64,000 nt of DNA from Silvanigrella aquatica (GCF_001907975.1 NZ_CP017834.1:2563523-2627522), one strand, 5' to 3'. Shown: positions 1 through 10,064, counted from the first letter of the stretch. Notes: generated by a model from the letters alone, not told the origin. Made by a program: numbers and translations.

Positions 1-1
1 T

Positions 2-826
2 GCAAAAAAATTAAAAATACTAGTAGCGGAAGATAATCCTGTAAACCAAAAACTTATTAAAAGCGTTTTAATAAAAATGGGATTTACTCCTACGCTAGTT
101 GAAAATGGAAAACTCGCTGTTGAAGAAGAACAAAAAGAAAAATTTGATCTTATTCTTATGGATTTACAAATGCCAGAAATGGATGGATTAAATGCAACAA
201 AAAATATAATTATTAATTCAATTAATAGAAAGAGACCTCGGATTATTGCACTAACTGCTAATGCAATGCCTGGTGATAAAGAAAAATGTCTCGATGCTGG
301 GATGGATGATTACATTTCAAAACCAATTCAATTTCAAATTTTATCCGAAAAAATATCACAATGGGTTCCTATTGAAAATATTCCATCTCAAATTCAAAAT
401 AATATAGAAGATAAAAATATGAATATTAAAAACACTGATCAAAATAAAACCGATAACTTAAAAATTCTTGTTGCAGAAGACAATCCTGTAAATCAAAAAC
501 TTATAATAAGTATATTAAAAAAACTAGGCTTCACAGCAACTCTTGTAGAAAATGGTGCTTTAGCATTTGAAGCAGCAACAAAAGAAAAATACGATATTAT
601 TATTATGGATCTTCAAATGCCCGTCATGGATGGATTAGAAGCAAGTCGTAACATAAAAGCAAGTGATAAAATAAATCCTAAACCCGCCATTATTGCTTTA
701 ACTGCAAATGCTATGGAAGGCGACAAAGAAAGATGCTTAGCGGCAGGAATGGATGATTACATGACAAAACCTATCCAAATCAAAATACTTGAAGAAAATA
801 TTAAAAAGTGGGGAACGAAATCGTGA
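2..826 (+). CDS. Tandem receiver-domain protein, 5' truncated by window edge
   Basis: The reading frame is open from base 2, so the gene begins before the window. The visible part encodes two complete CheY-like receiver domains, each opening with the same LKILVAEDNPVNQKLI-type beta1 segment. The phosphoacceptor Asp lies in MDLQMP in both copies, and both have the switch Thr (ALTAN) and conserved Lys (SKPI / TKPI). A linker of about 45 residues rich in Asn and Lys separates them. This arrangement is usual for the C-terminus of BarA-type hybrid sensor kinases or for stand-alone tandem receivers; the missing 5' part decides which. It ends 29 bp before a full hybrid kinase with a very similar final receiver, so the two probably arose by duplication and work in one phosphorelay (inference). 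Confidence 0.85.
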   Translation, partial: AKKLKILVAEDNPVNQKLIKSVLIKMGFTPTLVENGKLAVEEEQKEKFDLILMDLQMPEMDGLNATKNIIINSINRKRPRIIALTANAMPGDKEKCLDAGMDDYISKPIQFQILSEKISQWVPIENIPSQIQNNIEDKNMNIKNTDQNKTDNLKILVAEDNPVNQKLIISILKKLGFTATLVENGALAFEAATKEKYDIIIMDLQMPVMDGLEASRNIKASDKINPKPAIIALTANAMEGDKERCLAAGMDDYMTKPIQIKILEENIKKWGTKS

Positions 827-855
827 GCTCATAAATTAAGGAATAGGAAATTAAA

Positions 856-3081
856 ATGATATCGCAAGACTTTTTTTTATGGAAAATACCTTATTTTTTA
901 ATAAATAAGACTTTAATGATTAGTTTATTAATAATATCGATAACTACTATTATTTTTAATAAATATTATTTTAGCTACGAAATAATGTTAACAATATCTT
1001 GTATATCTGCCTGGATAATTACCATAACATATTTTTTATTTCGCCTAGTATACTTCAGTGGCATAAACCAATATTTATTTTACTCTAAATTAGCTGCTAT
1101 TTTTGCCATACTTTGCTGGACAGACATAATCATTACAATAACTAATGAAGAAAACTTAATAAAAATTGCAACATACATTGAAAAAATACCTATGCTCATA
1201 TTTTATTTATCCGTTCTAAAAAACAAGAAAAAATACAATATGAAAGTAGAAAGAATGGAACCCTGGATTGCTGCCATTTATTATTTAACTATTCCGATTA
1301 TTCTGATATCAATTTATTCTGCGCTATTTTCTAATAGGACAGCAAATTTTATTGCCGAAATTATTTTATTATATATTTATATAATTGCTCTTTTTCATGC
1401 TTTTACGGTATCAATTTTTGAATATTGTCGTCTTGGAAAACTACAAGACGATATGGAAAAAAGAAACGTAGAAATTTTACATTTTGCAGAAAAATCTAAA
1501 GAATCTACAAGACTCAAAGGCGAATTTTTAGCAAATATGAGCCATGAATTAAGAACACCTTTAAATGGAATTCTTGGCTCAGCAAATCTTCTTATAGGTA
1601 CGAAATTAAATCAGGAGCAAAGAAATTACTTAGAAATTCTAAGAATATGCGGAAATAATTTACTTGTCATTATTAATGAAATATTGGACTACTCAAAAAT
1701 TGAGGCTAATAAATTAGAACTAGAGCATATTCCATTTGATATTAATACCTGCATTGAAAATGTTTTTGAGTTGTTAGCGCCAGCTGCAGCGGCACAAGAA
1801 ACAGAGCTCATATACAATATTGATTATAATGTTCCACAACAAATTATTGGTGATTACACTCGCATTCAACAAGTGCTCACTCACTTAGTCGATAATGCTA
1901 TTAAATTTACAAAACAAGGCTATGCATTAGTCAAAGTCACAGCAAATCTCAATACAAATAACAAATATATTTTAAAATTTGAAGTTAGGGATACAGGCAG
2001 CGGTATTTCTAAAAAAGATATTAGTAAATTATTTAAATCATTTTCTCAAATTGATGATTCTTCTACTCGAAAATATGGTGGAACAGGACTCGGGCTCAGT
2101 ATTGCTAAAAAACTTACAGAACTCATGGGAGGAAATATTGGTGTAAAAAGTGATTTAGGAAAAGGTTCTATATTTAATTTTACGGTTATAACAGATCCAT
2201 TTAAACCAGAGTATGTTAATGAAGAAAATGACAAATCATTACAGAATAAAAAAATTCAAATTAAAAGCAAAATTATATTTATTATTGAAAAAAATGATGC
2301 CTTACTAGAGTCTCTTCGCAATAGTTGTGAAGGATGGGAAATGGAAACATATACAGCGCGCAGTTTCGAAGAAGCCTTACAAATTCCTACACAAATGCCA
2401 CCACATTTTGTACTTATGACTGCAGAGGATGCTAATTATGAAAAATTTATTCATGATCTTTCTGGAAAATATTTGGATCAACAAATCATTTTTATTGGAA
2501 TGCTAAAAAATTCTAACTCATATTATTCGGATGAAAAAATAATACCAAAGGAATTTGATGCGGTTATTTATAAACCTGTTCGGTACTCTCAATTATTTGA
2601 TTGTTTTATTGAGAACTCATCAGCAAACCAAAAAGGGAAAATACCAGGAATAAAAGCGCAACAAAAAAGTGTTGCAGAATTATTTCCCTTACGCATTTTA
2701 GTTGCAGAAGATAATGTGGTGAACCAAAAACTAATAACGAATATGCTTAAAAAGTTTGGATATTTATGTGACATTGTTGCAAATGGCAACGAAGTTATCG
2801 AAGCACTTACCCGAAATAGTTATGATATTATTTTAATGGATGTTCAAATGCCAGAACTTGATGGCATTGAATCTACAAAAAGAATTATTGCCAAATATCC
2901 AAAAAGTTCCACCCGACCGCACATTATTGCGATGACCGCACACGCACGGGGTGCCGAAGGTCAAATCTGTTTAGATGCTGGTATGGAAGGCTATATTGGA
3001 AAACCAATCGATATGAAAGAACTCAAGCAGGTGCTTGAGTTTTGGGGAAATAAAGCAAATAAAATGAAAACTTCTGCTTAA
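856..3081 (+). CDS. Membrane hybrid sensor histidine kinase (BarA-like)
   Basis: Autophosphorylating sensor kinase of 741 residues in the inner membrane. Residues about 15-190 are hydrophobic with roughly six or seven membrane spans and no recognisable periplasmic sensor domain. The HisKA box is ANMSHELRTPLNGIL with phospho-His 230. The HATPase domain follows, with the N box (DNAIKFT), G1 (DTGSGI) and G2 (GGTGLGLSI). A degenerate receiver occupies about 480-590: it has IIEKND at the acidic pocket and no Asp in the phosphoacceptor region. The C-terminal receiver (612-741) is intact, with D662 in MDVQMPELDG. No HPt domain is present, so a separate phosphotransfer partner is expected. It follows the tandem-receiver gene by 29 bp and likely shares its transcript. 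It overlaps the convergent PBP gene by 4 bp. Confidence 0.92.
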   Translation: MISQDFFLWKIPYFLINKTLMISLLIISITTIIFNKYYFSYEIMLTISCISAWIITITYFLFRLVYFSGINQYLFYSKLAAIFAILCWTDIIITITNEENLIKIATYIEKIPMLIFYLSVLKNKKKYNMKVERMEPWIAAIYYLTIPIILISIYSALFSNRTANFIAEIILLYIYIIALFHAFTVSIFEYCRLGKLQDDMEKRNVEILHFAEKSKESTRLKGEFLANMSHELRTPLNGILGSANLLIGTKLNQEQRNYLEILRICGNNLLVIINEILDYSKIEANKLELEHIPFDINTCIENVFELLAPAAAAQETELIYNIDYNVPQQIIGDYTRIQQVLTHLVDNAIKFTKQGYALVKVTANLNTNNKYILKFEVRDTGSGISKKDISKLFKSFSQIDDSSTRKYGGTGLGLSIAKKLTELMGGNIGVKSDLGKGSIFNFTVITDPFKPEYVNEENDKSLQNKKIQIKSKIIFIIEKNDALLESLRNSCEGWEMETYTARSFEEALQIPTQMPPHFVLMTAEDANYEKFIHDLSGKYLDQQIIFIGMLKNSNSYYSDEKIIPKEFDAVIYKPVRYSQLFDCFIENSSANQKGKIPGIKAQQKSVAELFPLRILVAEDNVVNQKLITNMLKKFGYLCDIVANGNEVIEALTRNSYDIILMDVQMPELDGIESTKRIIAKYPKSSTRPHIIAMTAHARGAEGQICLDAGMEGYIGKPIDMKELKQVLEFWGNKANKMKTSA

Positions 3082-6000
3082 TTTTGCAATCCCGGAGGAG
3101 GTGCAGGCAATCCGTATTCATAGTTTTTAGCACCTGGTTTAGCTCCCTTGGGAAGCTCGTCATCATCAGCAGAATTTAAATTAGATTCATAGGAATTGTC
3201 TAATTTTTCAGAAAAACTTGATAAGGGAACAGGGGTCACAGGACCATTTTGTTTTTGTGTTTTCTCATTTTCATTTTGTTCACTCACCCCAAGACTTATG
3301 ACAGGAGTTTGCGGAGGTGGTACGGGATTATAAAATGCCACTCTTCTTTTTGGTATAAAAACACCGTCTGATAAAGAACCTGATAGATAAATTTTAAATA
3401 AACGTTGCCCCGTATCGGAGTAGTCGTTGGCATAAGGATTTTCAGGTTGTCCATTGGCATTTTCATCCTCTGGTTCTTGAGCGGATAAAGAGATTCCCGA
3501 ATTAATGGGGACAACAACTTGAGATAAGCCTGAACCATAATCAAATGGAATGGAATGAATTTTTTTATCTGCTAAATACTTCCAATCCAATTTTTCTGCA
3601 AAATCTTGTCCCTTGATAATAGCATGAGCAATTTCTTCCCAAGCAGGAATAGCACCGCCCCCATAAACACGATATCCTTTTCTAACCATGGGTTCATTGC
3701 TGTCATAACCAATATAGGAAGCAATCGTATAAGCATTATCTGATGATAAAATATCACCTTTTGCAACCGGATAAGGTAAGAAACCAACATAGGTTCCGTT
3801 TTTGTAATCATTCGTTGTTCCGGTTTTTCCAAATACAGGAATTTTAATTTGTGCTAACAATAGTTGCTTATCAACATCTTCTTTTTCTGAGCGCAAAATC
3901 ATACTCTTATTTAGGACGTAAGCCGTACCTCCGGTGACAGTACCACGTAATGTATTTAAAGTAGGGGCTGAATAAAAATTATCTGAAAATTGATATTCCT
4001 TTGCTTTTGCTTCCCAAAGTAAATTACCACTGGCATCTTCAATTCTTTTAATTAAAACCAATTGATTAGGTTGCACAGTATTAAAGTAACGATATGTCTT
4101 TCCTGTTAAAAATGTTTGATACATTAAGGCTAAATCAGCTAAAGTAACATCATTAGACCCTAATGGAAAAGATTGAACCCATTTTAAAGGCTGCTGCACT
4201 CCCATATCATTAACCATATTTGCCGCATAATACATACCTAGAGAATAACGAAAATCATCATTCCAATATAATCTTTCAATGGGTGGAGCATTTTGTATAT
4301 CCTTCCATTTTTTTGCCAATTCCGAATTAATAGAATCAATTAATGATAAAGGAATAACGCCATCAAGCATCACATTTGAAGAATTTAACACACTCGAATT
4401 GCTTCTGATCAAAGTTAAAAGCGAATCTAAACTCAAAGGAGTGATATTCATTCCTTGCACTAAATTACTCGTAATATCAGGACGCCAAGGATTCTGAGAT
4501 AAAAAGACTAAATTATCATCCTCTGTTTTAGCAAAAGATAAAAAGAAATCACGATCAAGTTCTGTCACGGGTGAACCAGAAACAATTTGATTTAAAGACT
4601 CAATAGCCTTTCTTGCTTGTGCTGCTGTCCGATTCCATCTTAATAAATTATTTCTTAATATATTTAGGCGAAGTTCTTTTTCTTTTGGCTGCAGTTCTTT
4701 ATCATCATTTATAAATTGCTCTTCTTTTTCAAAGGTATTTCCATAATGAAGAGTTCTTAAAAAAACTTTTAATCTTGAATTTGCAATAATATTTAAATCG
4801 GAAAGCATATTTGATTTTATTTTTTCAAGAATACCACTTTTAAGGTAAATTTCATTATCTGGAGTAGCATTAAATTTATTTGCAATTAAAGCAAGACTTT
4901 GCTCATTTGATTTTCCATTGCCTGTAATATCTAAAAAATTTAGTAAATCAAGATATTGATCATAACTTAACTTGTCTAATAAATGTTTTAAAATCCAAAT
5001 ACTCGCTAAGTTTTCTGATTTTGCTCCTGCCCCTAAAATTGTTGTTTCCATACTCGTGATAGCATGATCGGGTCGCGGAAAATAAAATTTGCCTTGCCAA
5101 GTAAACACATCTCGAATATTCGATAAAGGATCGAGTACAGACCAGCCTAGTTGCTGAGCGGCATAATACACAGGTAATTTGAATGAAGAACCAGGCTGTC
5201 TTTCGGCAAAAATAGCGCGATTGTATTCACTAGAAGAAAAGCCACCCGCCATAGCAATAATTTTACCTTTATCCAATACAATAGCAGCACCTTGGACACG
5301 GGGACGCACTTCTAAATCACAAAACATTTGACCATCAGGTTTAATTTTATTGACACTCGTTAAAACATATTGACCTAAATGAATATTATTTAATAAGGAT
5401 TCTAATGATTTCTTTTTGCCACGACGAAAAGCTTGATCCGTAATTAAGGCAACGCGATTAATAGCTTCGGTATCAATATTACATACAGGTATCCCAAAAC
5501 TGATTTTAATATTTTCTTTGTCTGTTGTTTTATCAATAATCTCAACTTTTCCGACATAAAATGAATTTAATTCTGGCTTTTGAATATTAATAAAATTTGA
5601 TTGTGGTTCCGCGCTAAAGCCATTTAAAATCATTTGAATGCGACTTAAGTTTTGACGAAGTCCATACTGTGCTGCATTTTGAATATCCTTTTCTAAAGTT
5701 GTAGTAATGCGAAGTCCCATAGTACCCACTTCATCAGCATTATTTGCTCCTATGGCAGATAATATTTCTGGTCTTATCAATTGCTTTGAAATAATTTGAT
5801 TTACTGCCAATTCATTAAATTGAAAACGTCCCTGATTAAAGGGAATTTGCTCTTTTATAGCATCATCATATTGTTGTTTCGTTATTTTTTGAGTTTTTAA
5901 CATTCTATCAAGCACATAATTTTTTCTAATAAAGGCTTCTTTTTTAGCTTTATCTTGCCCTGAAACCGAGGTTTTAGTGAAGGGATTATATTTTTCGGGA

Positions 6001-6626
6001 CCTTTAACACTTCCTGCAATAAATGAAGATTCTACTAAGGAGAGATCTTCAACATTTTTATTAAAATAATATTTTGCAGCAACACCAACTCCTCTTCCAT
6101 TTCCTGTCACATGAAATTGATTTAAATAAAATTCAAGAATTTGCTCTTTAGGATACATTTTTTCTAATTTAAAAGCATTTATCATTTCTTGAAATTTTGT
6201 ATAGATATCAGTTTCCTTACGTCCATATAAATTTTTAACCGTTTGCTGCGTGATTGTGGAGGCACCTTGTCGGGTTCTAAAAATAATGTTATGTATTGCG
6301 GCTCGCAAAATTCCTTTGGGATCGATCCCAACATTGTTATAAAAATCTTCATCTTCAGCAGAAACAATAGCGTCTTTCATAGCTTGTGGAATTTGATCAA
6401 TTGTAACATAAATACGATGCTCTTGGCCAAATAAACTTCCTAGTTGAGATTGCCCATCAGCATAATAGAGAACTGTTTCTTTTGATAAAATTTCTATAAT
6501 TCTAGATTTTTCAAAATCGGAATAGTTTCCTGCGTAGACTTGCCAAGCCACATAACTAGCACCGATAAAAATAGGGAAACATGACAAAAAAATTAAAAAC
6601 AAAAACAAAAAAATAATTTTTTTCAT
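3078..6626 (-). CDS. Class A penicillin-binding protein (transglycosylase/transpeptidase)
   Basis: Bifunctional peptidoglycan synthase, anchored in the inner membrane by one N-terminal span (about 4-28) and acting in the periplasm. The GT51 glycosyltransferase has EDEDFYNN (catalytic Glu) and GASTITQQ near residues 90-135. The transpeptidase has SSFK at 480-483, SEN at 537-539 and KTGTT from 934. The distance from SEN to KTG is about 395 residues, roughly twice that of E. coli PBP1a, so an insertion of about 200 residues sits inside the transpeptidase domain. The C-terminus is a low-complexity Pro/Asn/Glu tail. I chose the ATG at 6626 (1182 aa) because GGAG lies 5 nt upstream; a GTG at 6647 is in frame but lacks a ribosome site. 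Divergent from lgt. Confidence 0.92.
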   Translation of the reverse strand: MKKIIFLFLFLIFLSCFPIFIGASYVAWQVYAGNYSDFEKSRIIEILSKETVLYYADGQSQLGSLFGQEHRIYVTIDQIPQAMKDAIVSAEDEDFYNNVGIDPKGILRAAIHNIIFRTRQGASTITQQTVKNLYGRKETDIYTKFQEMINAFKLEKMYPKEQILEFYLNQFHVTGNGRGVGVAAKYYFNKNVEDLSLVESSFIAGSVKGPEKYNPFTKTSVSGQDKAKKEAFIRKNYVLDRMLKTQKITKQQYDDAIKEQIPFNQGRFQFNELAVNQIISKQLIRPEILSAIGANNADEVGTMGLRITTTLEKDIQNAAQYGLRQNLSRIQMILNGFSAEPQSNFINIQKPELNSFYVGKVEIIDKTTDKENIKISFGIPVCNIDTEAINRVALITDQAFRRGKKKSLESLLNNIHLGQYVLTSVNKIKPDGQMFCDLEVRPRVQGAAIVLDKGKIIAMAGGFSSSEYNRAIFAERQPGSSFKLPVYYAAQQLGWSVLDPLSNIRDVFTWQGKFYFPRPDHAITSMETTILGAGAKSENLASIWILKHLLDKLSYDQYLDLLNFLDITGNGKSNEQSLALIANKFNATPDNEIYLKSGILEKIKSNMLSDLNIIANSRLKVFLRTLHYGNTFEKEEQFINDDKELQPKEKELRLNILRNNLLRWNRTAAQARKAIESLNQIVSGSPVTELDRDFFLSFAKTEDDNLVFLSQNPWRPDITSNLVQGMNITPLSLDSLLTLIRSNSSVLNSSNVMLDGVIPLSLIDSINSELAKKWKDIQNAPPIERLYWNDDFRYSLGMYYAANMVNDMGVQQPLKWVQSFPLGSNDVTLADLALMYQTFLTGKTYRYFNTVQPNQLVLIKRIEDASGNLLWEAKAKEYQFSDNFYSAPTLNTLRGTVTGGTAYVLNKSMILRSEKEDVDKQLLLAQIKIPVFGKTGTTNDYKNGTYVGFLPYPVAKGDILSSDNAYTIASYIGYDSNEPMVRKGYRVYGGGAIPAWEEIAHAIIKGQDFAEKLDWKYLADKKIHSIPFDYGSGLSQVVVPINSGISLSAQEPEDENANGQPENPYANDYSDTGQRLFKIYLSGSLSDGVFIPKRRVAFYNPVPPPQTPVISLGVSEQNENEKTQKQNGPVTPVPLSSFSEKLDNSYESNLNSADDDELPKGAKPGAKNYEYGLPAPPPGLQN

Positions 6627-6746
6627 ATGAACTCCAAAATCAAGCACTCTTATTCATGCCTTGCTTGCTTGATCAAAGCAACCTACTGTCATACAGAAAG
6701 CTAGTGTATGATAATTTTCCAGGCATACAAGAGGAGAAGCTGTGAC

Positions 6747-7919
6747 ATGATCCCTTCAGAACAATATTGGACATTTGACTTAAGCCCCTTTGTTTTTCAA
6801 GTAAAAAATTTAAACTTTAGTTGGGTCACAACTTGGTGGGGAATTTTATCACTCATCGTAATTTTTGGTGGAGGATTTTTTTTAATTTGGAATCAAATAA
6901 AAAAGTATAAGTATCAATTAGAAAAATCAAACTCCGAAAAAAACAATTCAATTCTATCAAAAAAAATCCATAATTTAGAGTTTATTCAGACTTCATTCCT
7001 ATATTTCTTCGCTATTTTAGTTATTTTATATATTTTAAATATTATGAAAATAAATTGGGGTTTACGTTGGTATAGCACTATGTATTTAATAGGTTTTATT
7101 TCTGTTTACGTCGGATGCATGATATGGATCCGTAAAAAGACATTAATGTTAACAGAAAATATGCTTATGAATCTCATTACCTTAAGCATTATTGGGATGC
7201 TCGTAGGCGCACGATCAGCATATGTTTTTGTTTATAATTGGGACTATTATAAAACACACCCCTGGGAAGCGATTGCTACTTGGGAAGGAGGTCTGTCCTT
7301 TCATGGCGGCATTGTCGGTGTTTCCTTAGCAATGATGTATTACTGCTATAAAAATAAAATTCCTTTTTTCCATTTGACCGACAAGCTCGTTAGAATTATT
7401 CCCATTGGAATAGGTATGGGACGAATTGGTAATTTTTTAAATGGCGAATTATGGGGACGTCCCATCGAAAGTCATATTCCCTGGGGTATTATTTTTCCTG
7501 AGGGCGGAAATATCGCAAGACACCCTAGCCAAATATACCAAAGTTTAGCTGAAGGATGGGGTCTCTTTTTAACTCTTTATATTATTTCTCGCTGGAAACA
7601 AAAAGAAGGAACACTTTCAGCTTGTTTTATTATTTTTTATAGCTTGTATCGATTTATGGTTGAATACTTTAGAGCAGCAGATAAACAAATCAATTATTTT
7701 TATCTTTCAAATTTTTCTTGGAACCCACTCAATGCTTATCCCGATGTCCCTTGGTGGCAAGTTTTGACAATGGGGCAATTACTTTGTTTCTGTTTCCTTA
7801 TTGCTGGTTGTATTTTTCTTTATTTTACTCGTAAAAATATTCTTGAATTTACACCCGAATGGTTAAAAAGAAACGATAACTTCTTTAAGCGAATAAATTT
7901 AGAAGTAGTTAAAAAATGA
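6747..7919 (+). CDS. lgt: Prolipoprotein diacylglyceryl transferase Lgt
   Basis: Transfers diacylglycerol from phosphatidylglycerol to the lipobox Cys of prolipoproteins in the inner membrane. The Lgt signature GRIGNFLNGELWGRP (225-239) and SFHGG (184-188) are present; H186 and R226 match the essential H103 and R143 of the E. coli enzyme. HPSQIYQ follows. At 390 aa it is about 100 longer than E. coli Lgt. The extra sequence is a charged cytoplasmic-type loop (about 50-80) and an additional span before the conserved core. The ATG at 6747 follows GAGGAG by 10 nt; an upstream in-frame ATG at 6708 has no ribosome site. Its substrates in this window include the RCC1-repeat protein and the LytM lipoprotein. 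The stop overlaps the next start (ATGA). Confidence 0.95.
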   Translation: MIPSEQYWTFDLSPFVFQVKNLNFSWVTTWWGILSLIVIFGGGFFLIWNQIKKYKYQLEKSNSEKNNSILSKKIHNLEFIQTSFLYFFAILVILYILNIMKINWGLRWYSTMYLIGFISVYVGCMIWIRKKTLMLTENMLMNLITLSIIGMLVGARSAYVFVYNWDYYKTHPWEAIATWEGGLSFHGGIVGVSLAMMYYCYKNKIPFFHLTDKLVRIIPIGIGMGRIGNFLNGELWGRPIESHIPWGIIFPEGGNIARHPSQIYQSLAEGWGLFLTLYIISRWKQKEGTLSACFIIFYSLYRFMVEYFRAADKQINYFYLSNFSWNPLNAYPDVPWWQVLTMGQLLCFCFLIAGCIFLYFTRKNILEFTPEWLKRNDNFFKRINLEVVKK

Positions 7920-8719
7920 TAACTTACAATCCGCCACAAGCGCCTCCGGAACAGTCTACATTGAGCATGCAGACATTCAATCCGGGAGATTTCAAACAAG
8001 ATATCTACACTCTTCCCCTTGAAGGAGCTCTCGTCGGCGCCATATCTTATCTTTATACTCCTCGCTCTGTTTCCTTATGGCCATTTAATAGTGAAACAGC
8101 AGATGAAACTCCCAGACCTACAACTCTTCCCGCATCAATAATACTGCCTTTTGCCTTAGGAACAGCGGGGCTCGTTTTAGGAGGACTCACTTTAGCGAAC
8201 GATGATTTTGCATTAGGAACACAGGTCAGAGGCTGGCTTCATGCTATTTTACTTACAGAATTGGCAACCTCAACGACTAAAGTTACATTTCAAAGAAAGA
8301 GACCCTTCTACGATTATAAAGAAAGTACCGAAGGTTCTACTTCAAATGATGATCGTTTTTCTTTCTTCAGCGGCCATGCTTCCCACGCCTTTTCCTTTGC
8401 CACATATTCCAGCGCACTTATGTTTGAATATTCTCGTTCCCCCTTATTAAGTTGGACTTATGCTACTGTCGCTTATGGAGCAGCCTCATGGGTCGCCTCC
8501 ACGAGAGTAAAAGATCATGCCCATAACGCCAGTGACGTGATTGTAGGTGGTATAGTTGGTACCGCTATTGCAGCCGCCGTTTTTTATCGCGTAGAAGCAG
8601 TGCAAAAACAAAAAAAAGTAGCCTCTTCAAACCAAATCGAGTTGAAAGTCGTTCCATTTGCCTTTCATGATGAAACAAGCCAGCCTTGGTATGGCGCACA
8701 TATTGAACTCAAAATCTAA
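7916..8719 (+). CDS. PAP2-family phosphatase
   Basis: Acid phosphatase of the PAP2/haloperoxidase superfamily (267 aa). All three active-site blocks are intact: K122-x6-R129-P130 in KVTFQRKRP, FSGH at 151-154, and R197-x5-H203-x3-D207 in TRVKDHAHNASD. Hydrophobic stretches around 70-95, 105-120 and 205-222 imply membrane embedding, with the active site probably facing the periplasm. Likely substrates are a lipid phosphate such as phosphatidate, undecaprenyl-PP or a lipid A phosphate; the sequence alone does not separate these. Its start overlaps the lgt stop by 4 bp, so the two are translationally coupled, which suits a lipid-linked envelope role. Its codons look slightly more GC-rich than those of its neighbours. 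Confidence 0.85.
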   Translation: MITYNPPQAPPEQSTLSMQTFNPGDFKQDIYTLPLEGALVGAISYLYTPRSVSLWPFNSETADETPRPTTLPASIILPFALGTAGLVLGGLTLANDDFALGTQVRGWLHAILLTELATSTTKVTFQRKRPFYDYKESTEGSTSNDDRFSFFSGHASHAFSFATYSSALMFEYSRSPLLSWTYATVAYGAASWVASTRVKDHAHNASDVIVGGIVGTAIAAAVFYRVEAVQKQKKVASSNQIELKVVPFAFHDETSQPWYGAHIELKI

Positions 8720-8800
8720 AATATTTTTCTTATTTATATTTTAATTCTTTTATTTTCATATATTTTTATTATGATCTTAAATTGAGAGGATCTTTACCTT

Positions 8801-9289
8801 ATGAAAATCTATAATTCTCCTTCCATTGGCGTGATTTGTTCTACTCAAAATGAAATACCCCTCCCATTTTTAAATCTTGCCTTTGAATTAGGACAATTTT
8901 TAAGTCAAAAGGGTTTTAAAATTAAAATTGCAGATCACAATTCGGGTATGGTACAACAATTATGCGAGGGAGTTTTCTCGAAAAATGGAAATATGAATTT
9001 CATGTCAACTCCCTACGAAAAAAATAGAACTACGGAGCTCATTCAGAAATCGGATTTATTTATTATACTTCCAGGAGGTTACGAGGTCTTAGAAAAATTA
9101 ATTACCCTCATTAATTATAATAAAGAAACAAATCCGCCTAAACCAATTGTTGTTTTAGATTATATGAACTATTTTTCACCATTTTTAAATTGGCTGGAAG
9201 ATATTGCAAATATAAATGCAATACAAAAACCTTCAGAAAGTTTTTGTATTGCAAGAATGATATCTGATCTTGAAAAAATACTAACATAA
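8801..9289 (+). CDS. Divergent LOG-family (Rossmann) protein
   Basis: 162 aa. The fold pattern resembles the LOG / 'lysine decarboxylase-like' phosphoribohydrolase family: an N-terminal strand IGVICS, a Gly-containing helix start, and LPGGYEVLEKL near residues 96-106 in place of the family motif PGGxGTxxE. The Gly-Thr pair is replaced by Glu-Val while the final Glu is kept, so nucleotide 5'-monophosphate cleavage is uncertain. It is somewhat shorter than typical members (about 180-200). AGAGG about 9 nt before the ATG supports the start. It stands between the lgt/PAP2 pair and lolA, with AT-rich DNA upstream that may hold its promoter. Confidence 0.5.
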   Translation: MKIYNSPSIGVICSTQNEIPLPFLNLAFELGQFLSQKGFKIKIADHNSGMVQQLCEGVFSKNGNMNFMSTPYEKNRTTELIQKSDLFIILPGGYEVLEKLITLINYNKETNPPKPIVVLDYMNYFSPFLNWLEDIANINAIQKPSESFCIARMISDLEKILT

Positions 9290-9308
9290 ACAAGACAATG
9301 GGGAACAA

Positions 9309-10064
9309 ATGTCTAAATTTAAAATTAAAAAATTTGTCTATTTATTCTTACTTTTTCAATCTTTTTTCTTAATAAAAAATATATATTGCCAAAACTCTGA
9401 AAACAAAATTACTCTTAAAAACACCTCAAATATTCAATTTGAAAAAAAATTTGAAAAAATTTTAAAAATAGCTTCAAAACAAAATCAATTTTCGGTACAA
9501 TTTAAACAAGAAACTTATTCTGTACTCAGAGACAAAATCACAAAAGCGGAAGGTATTTTAAGCATTAAAAAGCCTGCTTCATTTCGCTTTGAAATAATTT
9601 CACCCCGCCAAGAAATTTATGTTTCCAATGAAAAATCTTTTTGGAAATATATCCCTGAATTAAAGCATGCTCAACATTTACAATCAAAATCAAATGAAAT
9701 TGGCTTCGTAAACCTTTTGACAAATCTTTCGCAAATAAAAAAATATTATGAAATATCAGAATGGACAAATGAAGAAGCCGTTAAATTAAACCAGGACATA
9801 AATACCCCGCATGTAAAATCTGACACCCCACCACCACAAAATGACGAATATACCCTTTTGAAGCTAGTTCCTAAGGGAGACAAACAACAAAAAGTTTTAT
9901 ACGCTGTTATTCAGGTGAAGACAGGTTTCATACAAGAGCTACGCATCGTGCAGTTGAGTGGAAATCGCACAAGGCTTGAGTTTTCAAATTATTCACCTAA
10001 ATCAATGTCAAATGATCTTTTTGATTTCATACCCCCGCAAGGAATTGCTGTGGATAATATATGA
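9309..10064 (+). CDS. lolA: LolA-like outer-membrane lipoprotein carrier protein
   Basis: Periplasmic chaperone that ferries lipoproteins from LolCDE to the outer membrane. The N-terminus is a signal peptide (lysines, then LFLLFQSFFLIKNIYC, cleavage near residue 27). The LolA pattern follows: FSVQFKQETYS, AEGILSIKKPASFRFEI, and a C-terminal LEFSNYSP...FDFIPPQGIAV strand. It is 251 aa, longer than E. coli LolA (about 200); the extra part is a hydrophilic insert at about 155-185 with Pro/Asp/Asn. It is 9 bp upstream of cdaA and probably cotranscribed with it. Start supported by GGGGAACAA just before the ATG. The LolA assignment is by pattern, so confidence is good but not complete. Confidence 0.82.
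   Translation: MSKFKIKKFVYLFLLFQSFFLIKNIYCQNSENKITLKNTSNIQFEKKFEKILKIASKQNQFSVQFKQETYSVLRDKITKAEGILSIKKPASFRFEIISPRQEIYVSNEKSFWKYIPELKHAQHLQSKSNEIGFVNLLTNLSQIKKYYEISEWTNEEAVKLNQDINTPHVKSDTPPPQNDEYTLLKLVPKGDKQQKVLYAVIQVKTGFIQELRIVQLSGNRTRLEFSNYSPKSMSNDLFDFIPPQGIAVDNI

Noticed and set aside
3296-3832. Open frames on the minus strand inside the PBP gene (3296-3544 and 3572-3832)
   Set aside because: They lie in another frame of a clearly coding gene, have no ribosome site and no family pattern.
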